DNA from: Parietichytrium sp. I65-24A
Taxonomy: Eukaryota > Sar > Bigyra > Thraustochytrida > Thraustochytriidae
Assembly (NCBI GenBank): GCA_012862575.1
Contig: BLSF01000045.1
Location: 49,109 to 113,108, forward strand
Length of the DNA: 64,000 nucleotides
Direction of reading: 5' to 3'
Below are positions 1 through 10,135 of this stretch, piece by piece. A program made the translations under genes and the position numbers. The notes under the pieces were generated by a model that saw only the letters and a list, made by a program, of their open reading frames with translations, did not search any database and was not told the origin of the DNA. Each line of letters begins with the position of its first letter. The first letter of the stretch is position 1.

Positions 1-559
1 ATGCGTAGGCCTATTGACTCCTAGCTACATGTGTGTACACCCAAAACTCGCCACCTCCTAACGAAAAGCTTAACCACCACTACCCCCATAGGCAACAACT
101 ACCGTGTACAAAAGCCACCTTACCACAGTCCTACCGTTCCGGCTATCAGCGGAAGGACACATCGACAGAAGAAGAGAAGTCCTCGAGTACGCGTACGGGA
201 CAGTGTCCGCGCAGTGGTACCGACTAGCTTAATCCTTAACAGTCGCCTGGGACGCGCGCGCTTGGTGCTGGGTCGCTCTTCGAGGAGGCGCAGTCAGTCA
301 GTCAGTCACTCACTCAGTCACTCAGTGAATCACTCACTCACAGTCAGTCAAACAACCAATCAAACAACAACATTCACTCACTCTCTCAGTCACTCTCAGT
401 GAATCAATCAATCAAATCAATCAAATCAATCAGTGAATCAGTTGAAAAAGAGCGAGGCGTTGTGAGGGATCGGAGTTTTAGTTGTGTGAGCTTGCAAAGC
501 ATTTGAAGGCGCTTTGAGTATATTGCGAAGGCCAAAGTTTGTGTTGTATAGCTTTGAAG
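1..559. other. Non-coding, low-complexity lead-in upstream of APH-1
   Basis: No convincing coding region. Positions about 290-445 are a degenerate tetranucleotide tract built from CAGT, CACT and CAAT units, ending just before the APH-1 leader. Open frames across it encode only Ser/His/Thr-rich low-complexity peptide and are repeat artefacts. The last 100 bases are presumably the APH-1 promoter and 5' UTR, but no clear TATA box is visible. Confidence 0.6.
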
Positions 560-1285
560 ATGGGCGGCCTGGCGCTGTTCGGCATGGTGGTGTTCGCGTT
601 CGGGCCCTCGGCCGCGGTGCTGTTCAACGTGATTGCGAAACGCGCGCAGCTAGTGATCCTGATGGTGACCAGCGCGTTCTTCTGCCTGATGGGGATGATG
701 GTGACGGGTTTCCTGTGGTGGGCCATCGATGCGTTCCAGCAGAGCACCGTCGGGCCCGTGGTGGTGGGCGTTGTGCTGCTGGAGGCGGCGAGGCTGGCGT
801 TCCTGAAGACGTACGAGAATGGCGACGCCAAGGTGAAGGTGATGACGGACAATGCCACGCCGTTCTCGGACTTCTCGTCCGCCATCGCGTCCGGCCTTGG
901 ATTTGGCGTCATGTACAGTCTACTCATGTACGGCGGCATGCTGCAAGCCAGCCTGCAGGAAGGAGATTTGTTCACGGATTCGTGCCCCGGGGTGTCCGGG
1001 TTTGTGGTCTCGGCGCTGCTCGCGCTGTACTATCAGATGTTCAACATCTTGTGGATGATCCTCATGCTCGATGGGTTCCGCAGGACGGAGAAGAAGAGCA
1101 AGTGGGCTCGCGTCGCTCTCGTGGCGGCGTTGCATCTGGCCGCCTCGCTCTTTGGCGCGATGAACTCGAGCGAATCAATCGGCTGTTCAATCGGGCTCCC
1201 GCTCCAAACCGTGGTACTCGTTGCTTCGCTTCTGGAAACGTTTCGAGTGGTGCGGAGCCCCAGCTACGCCACTCCTCGTAACTGA
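560..1285 (+). CDS. APH1: APH-1-like gamma-secretase subunit
   Basis: This 241-aa protein is a scaffold subunit of gamma-secretase, the intramembrane protease complex that also contains presenilin, nicastrin and PEN-2. About seven hydrophobic segments are visible, as in APH-1, and the length fits the family (about 245-310 aa). The helix-packing motif appears as SGLGFG at residues 111-116, matching the first two glycines of the human GxxxGxxxG motif; the third glycine is Ser120. The second conserved membrane histidine is kept (His192, in AALHLAAS). The first, human His171, aligns to Asn162 by counting back from the following conserved Trp and Asp. The start at 560 is the ATG whose protein begins MGGLALFG; upstream in-frame codons are not ATG. 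There is no intron. Identity is secure from the motif pattern; function in a full complex is inferred. Confidence 0.85.
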   Translation: MGGLALFGMVVFAFGPSAAVLFNVIAKRAQLVILMVTSAFFCLMGMMVTGFLWWAIDAFQQSTVGPVVVGVVLLEAARLAFLKTYENGDAKVKVMTDNATPFSDFSSAIASGLGFGVMYSLLMYGGMLQASLQEGDLFTDSCPGVSGFVVSALLALYYQMFNILWMILMLDGFRRTEKKSKWARVALVAALHLAASLFGAMNSSESIGCSIGLPLQTVVLVASLLETFRVVRSPSYATPRN

Positions 1286-1582
1286 CCAGGATTGCGGTCT
1301 TCGCGAGGGGGTGTATTGTATTGTAGCATGGTGATAAGTGTTAGCAACTAATTTGGCTTCTATTTTTATATATTTCTCTTCGCTTGTTTCTCTTATTTCG
1401 TTTTTTTCATTTCAATAATATTCTTGTCTTCAGTTCAGGACATTTAATTAATGTCAGAAAGCGGAAAGGGAATTAAAACATACCCTCGCTGACAGGCTGT
1501 TGCGGCGCCTCGGGCTATAACCTAAACGGGGCTCTGTGGGATATAACTTGTTGTGATTGTCCTCTCTGTGCCCGTGTCCAAT

Positions 1583-4500
1583 TTAGTCTTCAAATCTTCG
1601 CATGAAAGCGTCTACGCTCCCCTTACCTTGTAGGTGGAAAAACTTTTCCAGCATCATCGCAGTAATGTGTTTGTTATTTTCCAAGCCAAACTCTCGCGAA
1701 ATCTCAGAGGGCTGGAGTCGGACTCTGATCCGTTCGCGAGACTTGAAAGAGCGCTGCTTTTGCACAATCAGCAGGGTCAGGTGATCAACGAGAACTTCGA
1801 TTCGCGTGCATAATTCTGCGCTGTTCTTCGATGGCTGTTGCGAAAAGAAGCTCCACAGGTCCATCTCGGGAGTAAGGCTGTCTGAGCCGTCAATGCATGA
1901 GGTGACAAACCCAATTGTGTCATTGAAATCTGAGAGATTGGACACCTCCAGAAATGACATGTGGCTTGCTGAAGGGATGACAGCCACGGAGCTAGCCAGC
2001 CGACACAAAGCCTCCAAGAAGCGCGGGAAGTGAACGTATCGACGCCTGTCGAGGTTGAAATCATCAGCTTTATGCAGGGTTCCCTTTCCAAGGCCACGCA
2101 TGGGAAGCGCTTGAGAAAAGATATGCGAGACGCGCTCTAAAGTACACATACTGTTAAATAATTTTGCGTCCGCAACTAGTTTGACCCACTCCTCCCTGGT
2201 CATGCCGGCGTCCGGGTTGCTGCAGCACTCCTCAAATATGAGTGTTAGGTCCTTTAATCGTGCTTTCAAGACCAAGTCGACTTGTTGAGAATACAGCTGT
2301 TCCCTCCGAAACTTGTCGGGGTCGACGAGGACAAAGTCCAAAGCGGGTTTTAGAACCTCCTCCACGAATCTCCTCAACGCAAGGCCAAGCCCGAGATCCA
2401 CAGAGTCGTCACAAAGCTCCACCTCTCTTTCATACATTTCTGTGGCGCAACACAGCACAAAGTGGAGAAACGAAGCGTTCTCATCCATCTCGCAACGCTC
2501 CCGAATCTCTTTGCGAATTTTGAAGGAGCGAGACTCCAGTTTGCGGCGGATGGCCCCGAGCTTCACGTCAAGCTGAGACCAAATGGAGGATAACGAGCGG
2601 TAGCATTCTACAAATTCGGTTTTCAAGCTCTCTACGGAATCGTTGCATCCTGGAAACTTAAAGTCTAGTGTCAAGTCTAGGCTGGAGAGCAGAGAGTCTG
2701 CTCGAAGCCTATCGCCAAAATGGGCAACAACGACGGGGTCCCCTAGCAAGAGCGCACAGTCGCCTTGAACGAGGGGTTCCAGGGAGGCCTCCTCTTGCAA
2801 AACACCTTGCTCGACTAGCAGAGCTTCCACAGCCTTGCATTCGATCAAGTCGTCCTCAAAGTCATGGCGAGGCTCGTTCCACAAGCCTTGACAACCCTTT
2901 TGAGCAAAGCAAGAGGATATGATGGACCACTCTGTGTCCTGTGGAGAGCAGACTTGGAGTGCTCCAGTTCGAATCGGCATCCGAACGATATTGTAACCCT
3001 CTTCAACTCGCGGATAGTACCGCGATAAAAGTACCTGACCGTCATGAGCGCGATCATCGGTAGAAAACGAGAAATACGTTATACCCGGAGGAAGCATAAC
3101 TTGCTTTACGAAAGATCCGCCACCTGCTACATCTTGCTGCATCAGAATCGGTTCGGACGGGAACGTGCCGAAATTCAAATAAAGTTTGTCAGTCTCGCCA
3201 GCCATGTGCTGCGTGTTGAAGCGGAACGTGTGCAGATTCCACCCATCACAAACCCAACAAGACGACCCTTCTTTTACGCTCCCGTGCCGATGATGAACGT
3301 TCGCGTGCATGGGCAATGGGCTGTCTAAGAAAGGCTCCGCGGAGTATACCACAATCCCATCGCAAGTTGCAAAGGGTTTCTGAATGCACTCCAAGGATCC
3401 GTCCGCACAGCACCGAACTGCGCACCCGCTGTTGCCCTGCACATGAATCCCGAGAAGAGTGGTCTTCTTGTTGACATAATCGATCAGTATCGTGCAAGCA
3501 GGGAGACCTAAAACGTTGTTTGCCAAATCTAAGTGCCCTAAAGCCGAAGATGCAGCCATCGCGAGAAAGGATTGGCAAGTCTCGAGGCCGTTGTCCTCGT
3601 CACCGCGCCCAATCTGATTCGCGGCTGCTCCGAGAATTCGAAGAGAGGTGTTACCCTTCAGGGCGCGAGCGATTTCCAAGAATCCGGACGATCGAATTAC
3701 ATTCTGTGCCAGCTGAAGGTCGTACAAGGTTTTGTGTGAGCGCAACACATCAGCTATGGCCTTGGCTCCTGAGCAGGATATCCGGTTTCCTGCAAGACTG
3801 AGCCGCTCCAAATGGACATCTGCCTCGAGCCCAGCACAGAGAAGCACAACATGCTCATCTTCCAGACCAGCTTCGGCAAGACAGAGTGCAGTAATCTGCA
3901 TCTCAAATTGGCAGAGCTTTGCGCAAAGGAGGTTGATTCCAGCTTTGAAAAGCTGCGAGCCTTCCAGATCTAGCTGACTAACACTCTCGTCGAGGAGTTC
4001 GATGGCTTCCAAGCCGTCGTGGTGGGTCATGTCGGTCAAGTGAATTCTCCTCGTGGGTTTTGGTTTCAGCCAGAGGCTGGCACTGTCACTTTTGCCCCAG
4101 ACTTTGAGACGTTGGGCGGATTGCAGCCACAACTCAAAGCTAAAGTGGAAGTCGTCGTCCAGACAAGACAAGTACCAGAACTCTGTGCAGTCCAGCTCGG
4201 CATCTGCACCATCAGCCCTCTTAAAAGCTGCATTTGGATTCGCCTCCCCAATGACCGAATAAAGCTCAGCAAGCTCTGCATCCTCCTGTTGAAGTCCAGT
4301 CTGGCGTGGCAGGGTGTTCACTTTTGCCGCGCGCATCCGGCGCAACCACGCAAGGCTTTTTTGCTTCCTGTCTCGATACATCGAAAGTCGCTCGTTGATT
4401 GGAAGGTGTTTGGTGATTTCTTTGTTCATCAGAGGCGGTGGCTCAAGGGAGCGTTGGGCGTCGTATGCATCCTTGGCGACGAGAAAGCTGTCCAGCGTTA

Positions 4501-4951
4501 CAACTGAGCTGCGAAGGCGTTCGATTAGGAAATTAGGCTGAGTCGCGGAAGAAGACCTTCGCCCACGGTTGATCTTGGCAGCTGACTGCTTGATCTTGAC
4601 CTGCTGAACTTCTTCGATGACGCCGGTGCGTTTGAGAACCTTGATGGCTTCTTGGCACGAGTTGTCGTCGTGCATGCTCATGAGCTTTTCAGGCGTTGCC
4701 CACAAAAAGTCGGGATTCTCGAGGAGCTGAACAGAGTTGGACCTCAGCGTGGACACCAGGGAGTTTCTCAGGATCGCGCTGCTCTTCCTGTTCTCGCGCT
4801 GCTTCATGCTGCTGTCCTTCTTGTGCTTGTTGCCAAAGCCCATTTTGTTCAAGAACTCGGTCCGCTTCACGTACTCGTCCTTCGACTCGGATCGAAACTC
4901 GGACAAGTTGGACTTGCGGCGCGCAAGCAGACTCTCCCGATCTGCCTCCAT
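1583..4951 (-). CDS. Large leucine-rich-repeat protein, probably cilium-associated
   Basis: Intronless 1122-aa protein. The frame runs open further upstream to about 5152, but the first ATG is at 4951 (protein starts MEADRES). Residues 1-300 are charged and probably disordered. Residues about 304-504 hold RNase-inhibitor-type leucine-rich repeats, with phrases such as LERLSLAGNRISCSGAK and LGHLDLANNVLGLPA. The central part (500-850) is not recognised. Near residues 890-980 there is an EF-hand-like pair: one half ends in GMTREEW and the other in FPRFLEALCRLA. That FxEALxRLA ending is frequent in LRR/EF-hand proteins of protist flagella, so a ciliary role is plausible; TTC12 nearby shows the organism has cilia. 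It is divergent from the 66-aa coiled-coil gene. Exact function is unknown. Confidence 0.75.
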   Translation of the reverse strand: MEADRESLLARRKSNLSEFRSESKDEYVKRTEFLNKMGFGNKHKKDSSMKQRENRKSSAILRNSLVSTLRSNSVQLLENPDFLWATPEKLMSMHDDNSCQEAIKVLKRTGVIEEVQQVKIKQSAAKINRGRRSSSATQPNFLIERLRSSVVTLDSFLVAKDAYDAQRSLEPPPLMNKEITKHLPINERLSMYRDRKQKSLAWLRRMRAAKVNTLPRQTGLQQEDAELAELYSVIGEANPNAAFKRADGADAELDCTEFWYLSCLDDDFHFSFELWLQSAQRLKVWGKSDSASLWLKPKPTRRIHLTDMTHHDGLEAIELLDESVSQLDLEGSQLFKAGINLLCAKLCQFEMQITALCLAEAGLEDEHVVLLCAGLEADVHLERLSLAGNRISCSGAKAIADVLRSHKTLYDLQLAQNVIRSSGFLEIARALKGNTSLRILGAAANQIGRGDEDNGLETCQSFLAMAASSALGHLDLANNVLGLPACTILIDYVNKKTTLLGIHVQGNSGCAVRCCADGSLECIQKPFATCDGIVVYSAEPFLDSPLPMHANVHHRHGSVKEGSSCWVCDGWNLHTFRFNTQHMAGETDKLYLNFGTFPSEPILMQQDVAGGGSFVKQVMLPPGITYFSFSTDDRAHDGQVLLSRYYPRVEEGYNIVRMPIRTGALQVCSPQDTEWSIISSCFAQKGCQGLWNEPRHDFEDDLIECKAVEALLVEQGVLQEEASLEPLVQGDCALLLGDPVVVAHFGDRLRADSLLSSLDLTLDFKFPGCNDSVESLKTEFVECYRSLSSIWSQLDVKLGAIRRKLESRSFKIRKEIRERCEMDENASFLHFVLCCATEMYEREVELCDDSVDLGLGLALRRFVEEVLKPALDFVLVDPDKFRREQLYSQQVDLVLKARLKDLTLIFEECCSNPDAGMTREEWVKLVADAKLFNSMCTLERVSHIFSQALPMRGLGKGTLHKADDFNLDRRRYVHFPRFLEALCRLASSVAVIPSASHMSFLEVSNLSDFNDTIGFVTSCIDGSDSLTPEMDLWSFFSQQPSKNSAELCTRIEVLVDHLTLLIVQKQRSFKSRERIRVRLQPSEISREFGLENNKHITAMMLEKFFHLQGKGSVDAFMRRFED

Positions 4952-5765
4952 TTTGCGCGTCCTTTCAGAAGTGCCGTCGTCTGCCTCAACGCATCCTCTT
5001 TCCGTTCCACTCACGGTGAGCTTTGGCAGCGGTCCTCGCCGCGTATTGCTTGCCGATGTGGCTAGTCCTGACACTCTGCCTCGTCTCGACTCGCTCGTTA
5101 ATGCCGTACTCGCTCTCGCACAAGAGTCATCTAACCTTATAGCTTTTGCCACTTTTGATTGACAGTAGGTAACTTGCGTCCATGAAATGCACGACTCTCA
5201 ACTTGGTTTCACAGTCAATTCTGCTTTCCGCCATCTACCTCATCAATCTCACACGATTGTTTCTCGCGGAAGGTATCAGGTATGCCCGCTTTCCACCATC
5301 CAAAATTGCTGCTCAATCTCCTTCTTGACTTTTCGACTTTTTCAACTCGGAAGGATTGCACAATTTACATAATCAGATTAGACAATACTTTGGCTCCGTC
5401 CAAGTTCGTGATTCTGATTATTCTGATTTCTGATTCATGTTGGTGTGCTTTCATGACCGTTGGCTAAGCACGAGCTCATGAGTGCAGCGTAAATAAACCC
5501 TACCAGAAGGCTAAGCATGGCTAAGCTTTGCATTGCACTTTGCGGAACGCAAAAAGAGTGCCACTTCGTGTGTCGAGGAAGCTCGTCTCAGACTTGGAAA
5601 AAAAACAACAACTTGTGCGCCTGGTCAAATCTTTGTCGAGTTATGAGATTTATGAGATGTTACGAGGAAAGCGACGTTGCACGCGATCGATTCAAGTTGC
5701 GTCGGTCGGTATAGTGCACATTGCGCGCTCGCGAAAGACTATTGCGTAAGTTGTTCAAGTGCAAG
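4952..5765. other. Divergent intergenic region
   Basis: About 800 bp between the LRR gene (-) and the small coiled-coil gene (+). It should carry both promoters. No conserved element, RNA gene or further coding region is recognisable. Short open frames here have no homologue-like features. Confidence 0.5.
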
Positions 5766-5966
5766 ATGCCAGCGGACGCGGAGGAGTTGTACGGTAGGCT
5801 GAGCGCGGAGATCCAGTCGCTGAACGCGGCGCTGGAGGAGCTCAAGCAAGCTCACGAAGACATTCTCGGGCACAGAGAAGCGGTTGTGGTGCCGTATCTT
5901 GCAGCCATCGAGGGCGTGACGAAGAAAGCTGGCGCCAAGGATGCACAGCTTGCGAAGGAGGGCTGA
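5766..5966 (+). CDS. Small coiled-coil protein of unknown function
   Basis: 66-aa frame starting at the ATG in the context AAGATGCC. Residues 5-35 form a strongly predicted amphipathic helix with heptad-like leucines (LYGRLSAEIQSLNAALEEL). A short segment follows with VVPYLAAIEG and a lysine/alanine-rich tail. It is GC-richer than its flanks and lacks low-complexity sequence, which favours a real gene. Coiled-coil subunits of small complexes look like this, but I do not recognise a family, and it could be one exon of a larger gene. Its neighbours give no further clue. Confidence 0.5.
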   Translation: MPADAEELYGRLSAEIQSLNAALEELKQAHEDILGHREAVVVPYLAAIEGVTKKAGAKDAQLAKEG

Positions 5967-6895
5967 GGGGTTCATGTCCAAGTGATCTTGGGTTTGTGGG
6001 TGTAACAAAAAAAAAGTTCCGGACTGGTGGCAGTTTAGTTGGGAATGAGTGCGATAGGATCTTGGCATCCTTTGGCAAAGACCTGCGATGTGTTGCGCGA
6101 TCCGCTCTTGCTGCTTCCAATACCACTTTCAGGCGCGCGATGTGTCGAGAATCGGGAGTCTGGAGTTGGGAGTTGGAGTTGCCCAATTATGTCCTGGGCA
6201 AGTTCTTCGCTTGTAGGTGGTTAGGTCAGATCAAAAAGACCCGCACACACCCCATAAATTGACATGTTTTTTGCATAGCCGCCCGGACCAGGCTCAAGTT
6301 GAATCCAAGCATCATCTGCTCAGCAAATCTTGTACGCTGGTGAGTCATGACGCGTGGCCTGAATCTGTCGAAAGAAAACCACTGCTTTTCTCCAATATCT
6401 TTGCAAGCTCGTTGCCCAATCCTTTATTTCAATAGTATCTCCATTCCAGTGCGCGAAGAGCGCGAAGGCTGCTCGTGAGTTGCGATTGTCCCGGACGCAG
6501 AGGTCTGTCTGTCTACATATATATGCGCCGCCGTTCAGCAGCATCGTTATAGTTAAAAAAGCAAAACAAAAACAAGCCCCAAAAGCAAGCAGCTCATTTC
6601 ACGACCAAGCAAAGGAGAAAAAACCAATCCAGTTCGCGAGCAACGCAACGCAACGCAACGCAACGCAACGAACGCAACGCAACGCAACGCAACGCAACGC
6701 AACGCAACGCAACGAACGAGCAGGAAGCCCATTCAGCATTTCCAGTCCCGAGTATCCCCTCTCCCACTCAATATATTCCATACATATACTATAACTTGCT
6801 CATTTGCCCGTCTTTTGCTTCTGTAAGTAACCCAGCCACTTTGCTTCCAGTCGCGTACGCCCGCGTACACATTCCAATACATAGAGTCCATTAAG
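5967..6895. other. Intergenic region with CAACG microsatellite
   Basis: No convincing gene. Positions 6641-6714 are a pentanucleotide CAACG tract with one interruption. A short AT run with TATATA-like sequence lies near 6515-6525, and another near 6770-6790. Either could be promoter sequence for the gene starting at 6896, but neither can be assigned. Confidence 0.55.
6641..6714. repeat. CAACG pentanucleotide microsatellite
   Basis: About fifteen copies of CAACG in tandem with one 4-base unit near the middle, roughly 180 bp upstream of the start codon at 6896. Frames through it (Asn-Ala-Thr-Gln repeats) are not treated as coding. Confidence 0.9.
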
Positions 6896-8047
6896 ATGGT
6901 GTGTCCGTACCTTCTGGCGCGTACGCTGCTGTCCTCGCCGGACGCGAGGACCTCTCTCTCTGGTGTCCTCGCTCTCCCCGCGGTGTCCTCGCTCGCCGCG
7001 CACTACGCCGCCGCCAGCGTGGACCTGAGCCTCTGGCCCTCAGGGTCCTCGGGGTCCTCGGGGCCGGCGGCGTACGCGAGCGTGGACCTGGGGGTGCGCG
7101 AGGACCCCCTGCGAGCGGCAGTGTGGTGCGCGGCGCCGGTGTGGGCGCTGGCGGGCGCGCTGTCGCGTTCGGGGTCTGCTGGGCTGGCGCGGCGGCTGGG
7201 GCTGGCGCATGCTACGGCGGTTTTGGCGCGCGCGGGGCGCGAGTACGTGCGCGGAACGTTGCTGGAACTCGGCGGCGACGACGGCGGAACGGCGCGGGAA
7301 CGTTCCGCGGAGCTGGGGTGGGTGCTGGCGAGCTGGGTTCTCGCGTGCTGGCTCGCGGGCGGCGGGTTCCTTCTGTGCGCGCAAGGAGGAGGAACAGGAA
7401 CAGGAACAGGAACAGGAGCAGGAACAGGAGCAGGAACAGGAGCAGGAACCCGGCGGTTCGTGCCCACGGCCACGCTGCAGTTGGCGGTGGCGGCGGTGCT
7501 GCTGGCCGCCACGGCGTTTCTGGCGTCAGCGGGGCGCGCGCCCGGGCTCGGGATTGGGATTGGGTACGCGGACTGGGTGCGCGCCGAGGACACTTTGCAG
7601 GTCGCCGCGTTGGCCACTCTCCTGGTCCTCGCGGACAGACGGCGGCTGGCGCGTGAAGTTGCGGCGGCGGACCTCGGCGCGTATGGGCTCAGACTGGTCG
7701 ACGCCCGAGGACGGACGGTCGTGGACGTCTACGCAGGCGAGTCGCGCGTCTTCGGCAGACGCGAAATGCGTTCCGCGGACCCCAAGGTCGCGCGCAGACA
7801 GGTGTGGGCAGAGGCGGCGGCGGAGGGAACCGGAACCAGCTTGCGGTGCAGGAACCTGGGCAGGAACCGGCTCGTGTGGTGGGTCCCGGGCAGCGAGAAC
7901 CGGCGCGTGGTGCGCACGGGGCACGAGTTCTCGCTCCCAATGGGTTCCATCCTGGCCGTGCATGGCGATGAGACAGCGGCGATGACTCTCGTGGACGCAG
8001 ATGGCGCTGCTTGCTGCGATTCTGACGAGGATGGCGAAGGGGAGTGA
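6896..8047 (+). CDS. Membrane protein with C-terminal FHA-like domain
   Basis: 383-aa intronless frame starting at ATG (MVCPYLLARTLL). It is much richer in G+C than its flanks. Hydrophobic stretches near residues 82-98, 142-163, 193-212 and 230-246 suggest four membrane segments. Between the second and third is a Gly-Thr/Gly-Ala repeat (residues about 165-185) encoded by GGAACA/GGAGCA hexamers. The last 135 residues look like a forkhead-associated fold: VFGRREM near residue 285 matches the strand with the conserved GR, and ARRQVW sits where FHA domains have the SxxH region. A glycine-turn pattern (LGRNRL) and strand ending SILAVHGD follow. FHA domains bind phosphothreonine. The canonical Ser/His are not obvious, so binding is uncertain. 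I recognise no named orthologue. Confidence 0.65.
   Translation: MVCPYLLARTLLSSPDARTSLSGVLALPAVSSLAAHYAAASVDLSLWPSGSSGSSGPAAYASVDLGVREDPLRAAVWCAAPVWALAGALSRSGSAGLARRLGLAHATAVLARAGREYVRGTLLELGGDDGGTARERSAELGWVLASWVLACWLAGGGFLLCAQGGGTGTGTGTGAGTGAGTGAGTRRFVPTATLQLAVAAVLLAATAFLASAGRAPGLGIGIGYADWVRAEDTLQVAALATLLVLADRRRLAREVAAADLGAYGLRLVDARGRTVVDVYAGESRVFGRREMRSADPKVARRQVWAEAAAEGTGTSLRCRNLGRNRLVWWVPGSENRRVVRTGHEFSLPMGSILAVHGDETAAMTLVDADGAACCDSDEDGEGE
7388..7450 (+). repeat. GGAACN hexamer repeat inside a coding region
   Basis: In-frame hexamer repeat (GGAACA, GGAGCA) coding for Gly-Thr and Gly-Ala pairs in the loop of the FHA-tailed membrane protein. Related GGAACN hexamers occur at 9274-9297 and in SF3A2 near 54811-54858. 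Confidence 0.85.
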
Positions 8048-8110
8048 AGACGTCACTCGTCAGGTACTCCACCGCATGCATGCAAGACGTGGTGTGAAGA
8101 GTGTGAATGG

Positions 8111-8320
8111 CAAGATGGGTTAAGTTACACATCGTGATCATGGCTCTCTGAACTCGGTCTTGCAAGATGGGTTAAGACACACATCATAATCATGGCTCTC
8201 TGAACTGGGTCTTGCAAAGATGGGTTAAGTTACACATCGTGATCATGGCTCTCTGAACTCGGTCTTGCAAAGATGGGTTAAGACACACATCATAATCATG
8301 GCTCTCTGAACTCGGTCTCG
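8111..8320. repeat. Two-type 52-bp tandem repeat (A-B-A-B)
   Basis: Four tandem units of 52-53 bp that start CAAGATGGGTTAAG and end GAACTCGGTCTTG. Units 1 and 3 contain TTACACATCGTGATCATGG, while units 2 and 4 contain ACACACATCATAATCATGG. The array is therefore a 105-bp dimer present twice. It begins about 65 bp after the stop codon of the FHA-tailed membrane protein. Confidence 0.9.
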
Positions 8321-9842
8321 CAGAAAGCGCCGCGGGCGAGTGCACGAACGTGCTTGCGAAGCGATGTGTGGTGTGGTGTGAATGAACGTTATTATCTTGT
8401 CTGCACTGGCAATTTGGCACATGTACATGGATGGGTATCTAATGGCCCACAATACCCAGTTCAGCTCTGCTGCCCTAAAGCTTCCATCCACGCCGCCAAG
8501 ATGCTCACAATTCCTACGTGTAAAGCGATCAAAACATTTTGCAAAATTTCTAAAAGTTGTCTTTTGACTTGACTTACGTTGCTGTGGCAAATTTCATTTA
8601 GTAGAAACTCTATTCCTCTCAAATTGTTCACGTCGTTCTCTAAATGGCTACCTTTACTGCTATTCACTTCTCTAATTCCAGCTTACTCTGCATATCCACC
8701 TAGGTCCCTAGCGCCCTGTACTCCTATTTCGTTTATAGCGTATACCGTATTACTAGCCGCTGCATGGATGTGCCAAGACACATCCCACGAATCCTTGACA
8801 CTCACCAACACCTCGCAGGCCTATGTCATTTGATAGACTAAACGATAGAGACGGGAAACGTGTATGAAACGAAGTGTGCGACATTTCCCATGGCTAGCTA
8901 GTACCGCTCTCAGCGAGTACTATAGTGTTGTAGCACCGTGGTATACACTTGGCGGTGATATTTTATGACCAGTCGAGAAAGCATTGCATACTTTGCCTTC
9001 TTCACGTATTCACGTTCATCGATGTTCATCGCCGAGAGTACAAAGCAAGCAAGAAGCCAAACCTTCAAGATCGTCAGCCAACTTTGAACACTGATTTGAA
9101 ATATTATTTCGTGATTCAGTGGATTTAGTGCAAAGAAAAGGAAAAGGACACGGTTGGCTTTGTTTGTCAAGGACATGCAATCGCGTGCATCATCCAGGGC
9201 CACGGTGCGTGAAACGGGTTTCATGCGCGCTTTGCTCCGCGGATCCGCGGGTGCCACACCGTGTGCGTGCGGAACTGGAACTGGAACTGGAACTGGCCGC
9301 GCTGGAATCATCCATCTTCCATCTTCCATCTTCCGTCTTGAATCGTCAATCTTCGTTCTGTTTAGTTTAATTTAAAAGTTTTGTTTAGTCACTTTCAGAG
9401 TCTGATTCGACCATGCATCGCTGCGCATTGCTTATTGCTTAACAGTAAGTTAAAAGTATTTTGCACTGTGCGAGCGAAGAGGGCGACGTCGCGGCATCAC
9501 CGCCAGGATCACGGCGAGGCTACCATAGGCCACAGCAGGACTCACAACTTCGACCTGTGTTTCGATGGTCCCACCAGTTGTGCACTGTACCTTTGCCGGT
9601 ACTCACAGTCAGTACCACTACAGCCTTCGAGTTCGTGAGCTGAGAGTGCTGAGAGCCTCTGGGCACTCGAACTACTAAAGGTAGTACACAATACAACAAA
9701 CGCACACACACACTCACAGAGTCAGTTATTGTATGCGCGACGATGAGCATTCCGAGCCAGCGCCAGGCAAGTTAAAAAAGCTTACCACCGACTTGGCTTT
9801 TGAACTTTGAAATACAGCGCTATACCGGGACGGGTACTAGTA

Positions 9843-9878
9843 CTGAACTCCCTGAACTCCCTGAACTCCCTGAACTCG
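9843..9878. repeat. 9-bp CTGAACTCC tandem repeat
   Basis: Four tandem copies of CTGAACTCC, the last ending in G, about 260 bp upstream of the start codon at 10136. Could be coincidental leader or promoter sequence. Confidence 0.85.
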
Positions 9879-10135
9879 AACGACTTGAGGTTGAGAGGCG
9901 CTGACCAGTGCAGTGCTCGTTCTCGTGAAACCCTCTGCTATACCGCTCCTTCAGTGGCACTTGCCCGCAAGTTGACTTGCCAGCCGCCAAGAATACACGC
10001 AGAGTCTCTTCTTTCCATTCATCCATTCATCCATCCACTGAATCATTTCCTTCGTTCCATCATCGTTCCATCGTCAGTTGCGGCCGGCCAGAGCGAGAAA
10101 GAGAGAGTCAGAGTGAGAGAGAGGAGACGCAGGAG

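Larger units (their letters stand above)
8048..10135. other. Intergenic region with tandem repeats
   Basis: About 2.1 kb between two plus-strand membrane-protein genes. It holds a four-unit 52-53 bp tandem repeat (8111-8320), a GGAACT hexamer run (9274-9297) and a 9-bp repeat (9843-9878). No coding region, RNA gene or recognisable mobile element is supported. The last 100 bases are purine-rich and probably the leader of the gene at 10136. Confidence 0.55.
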
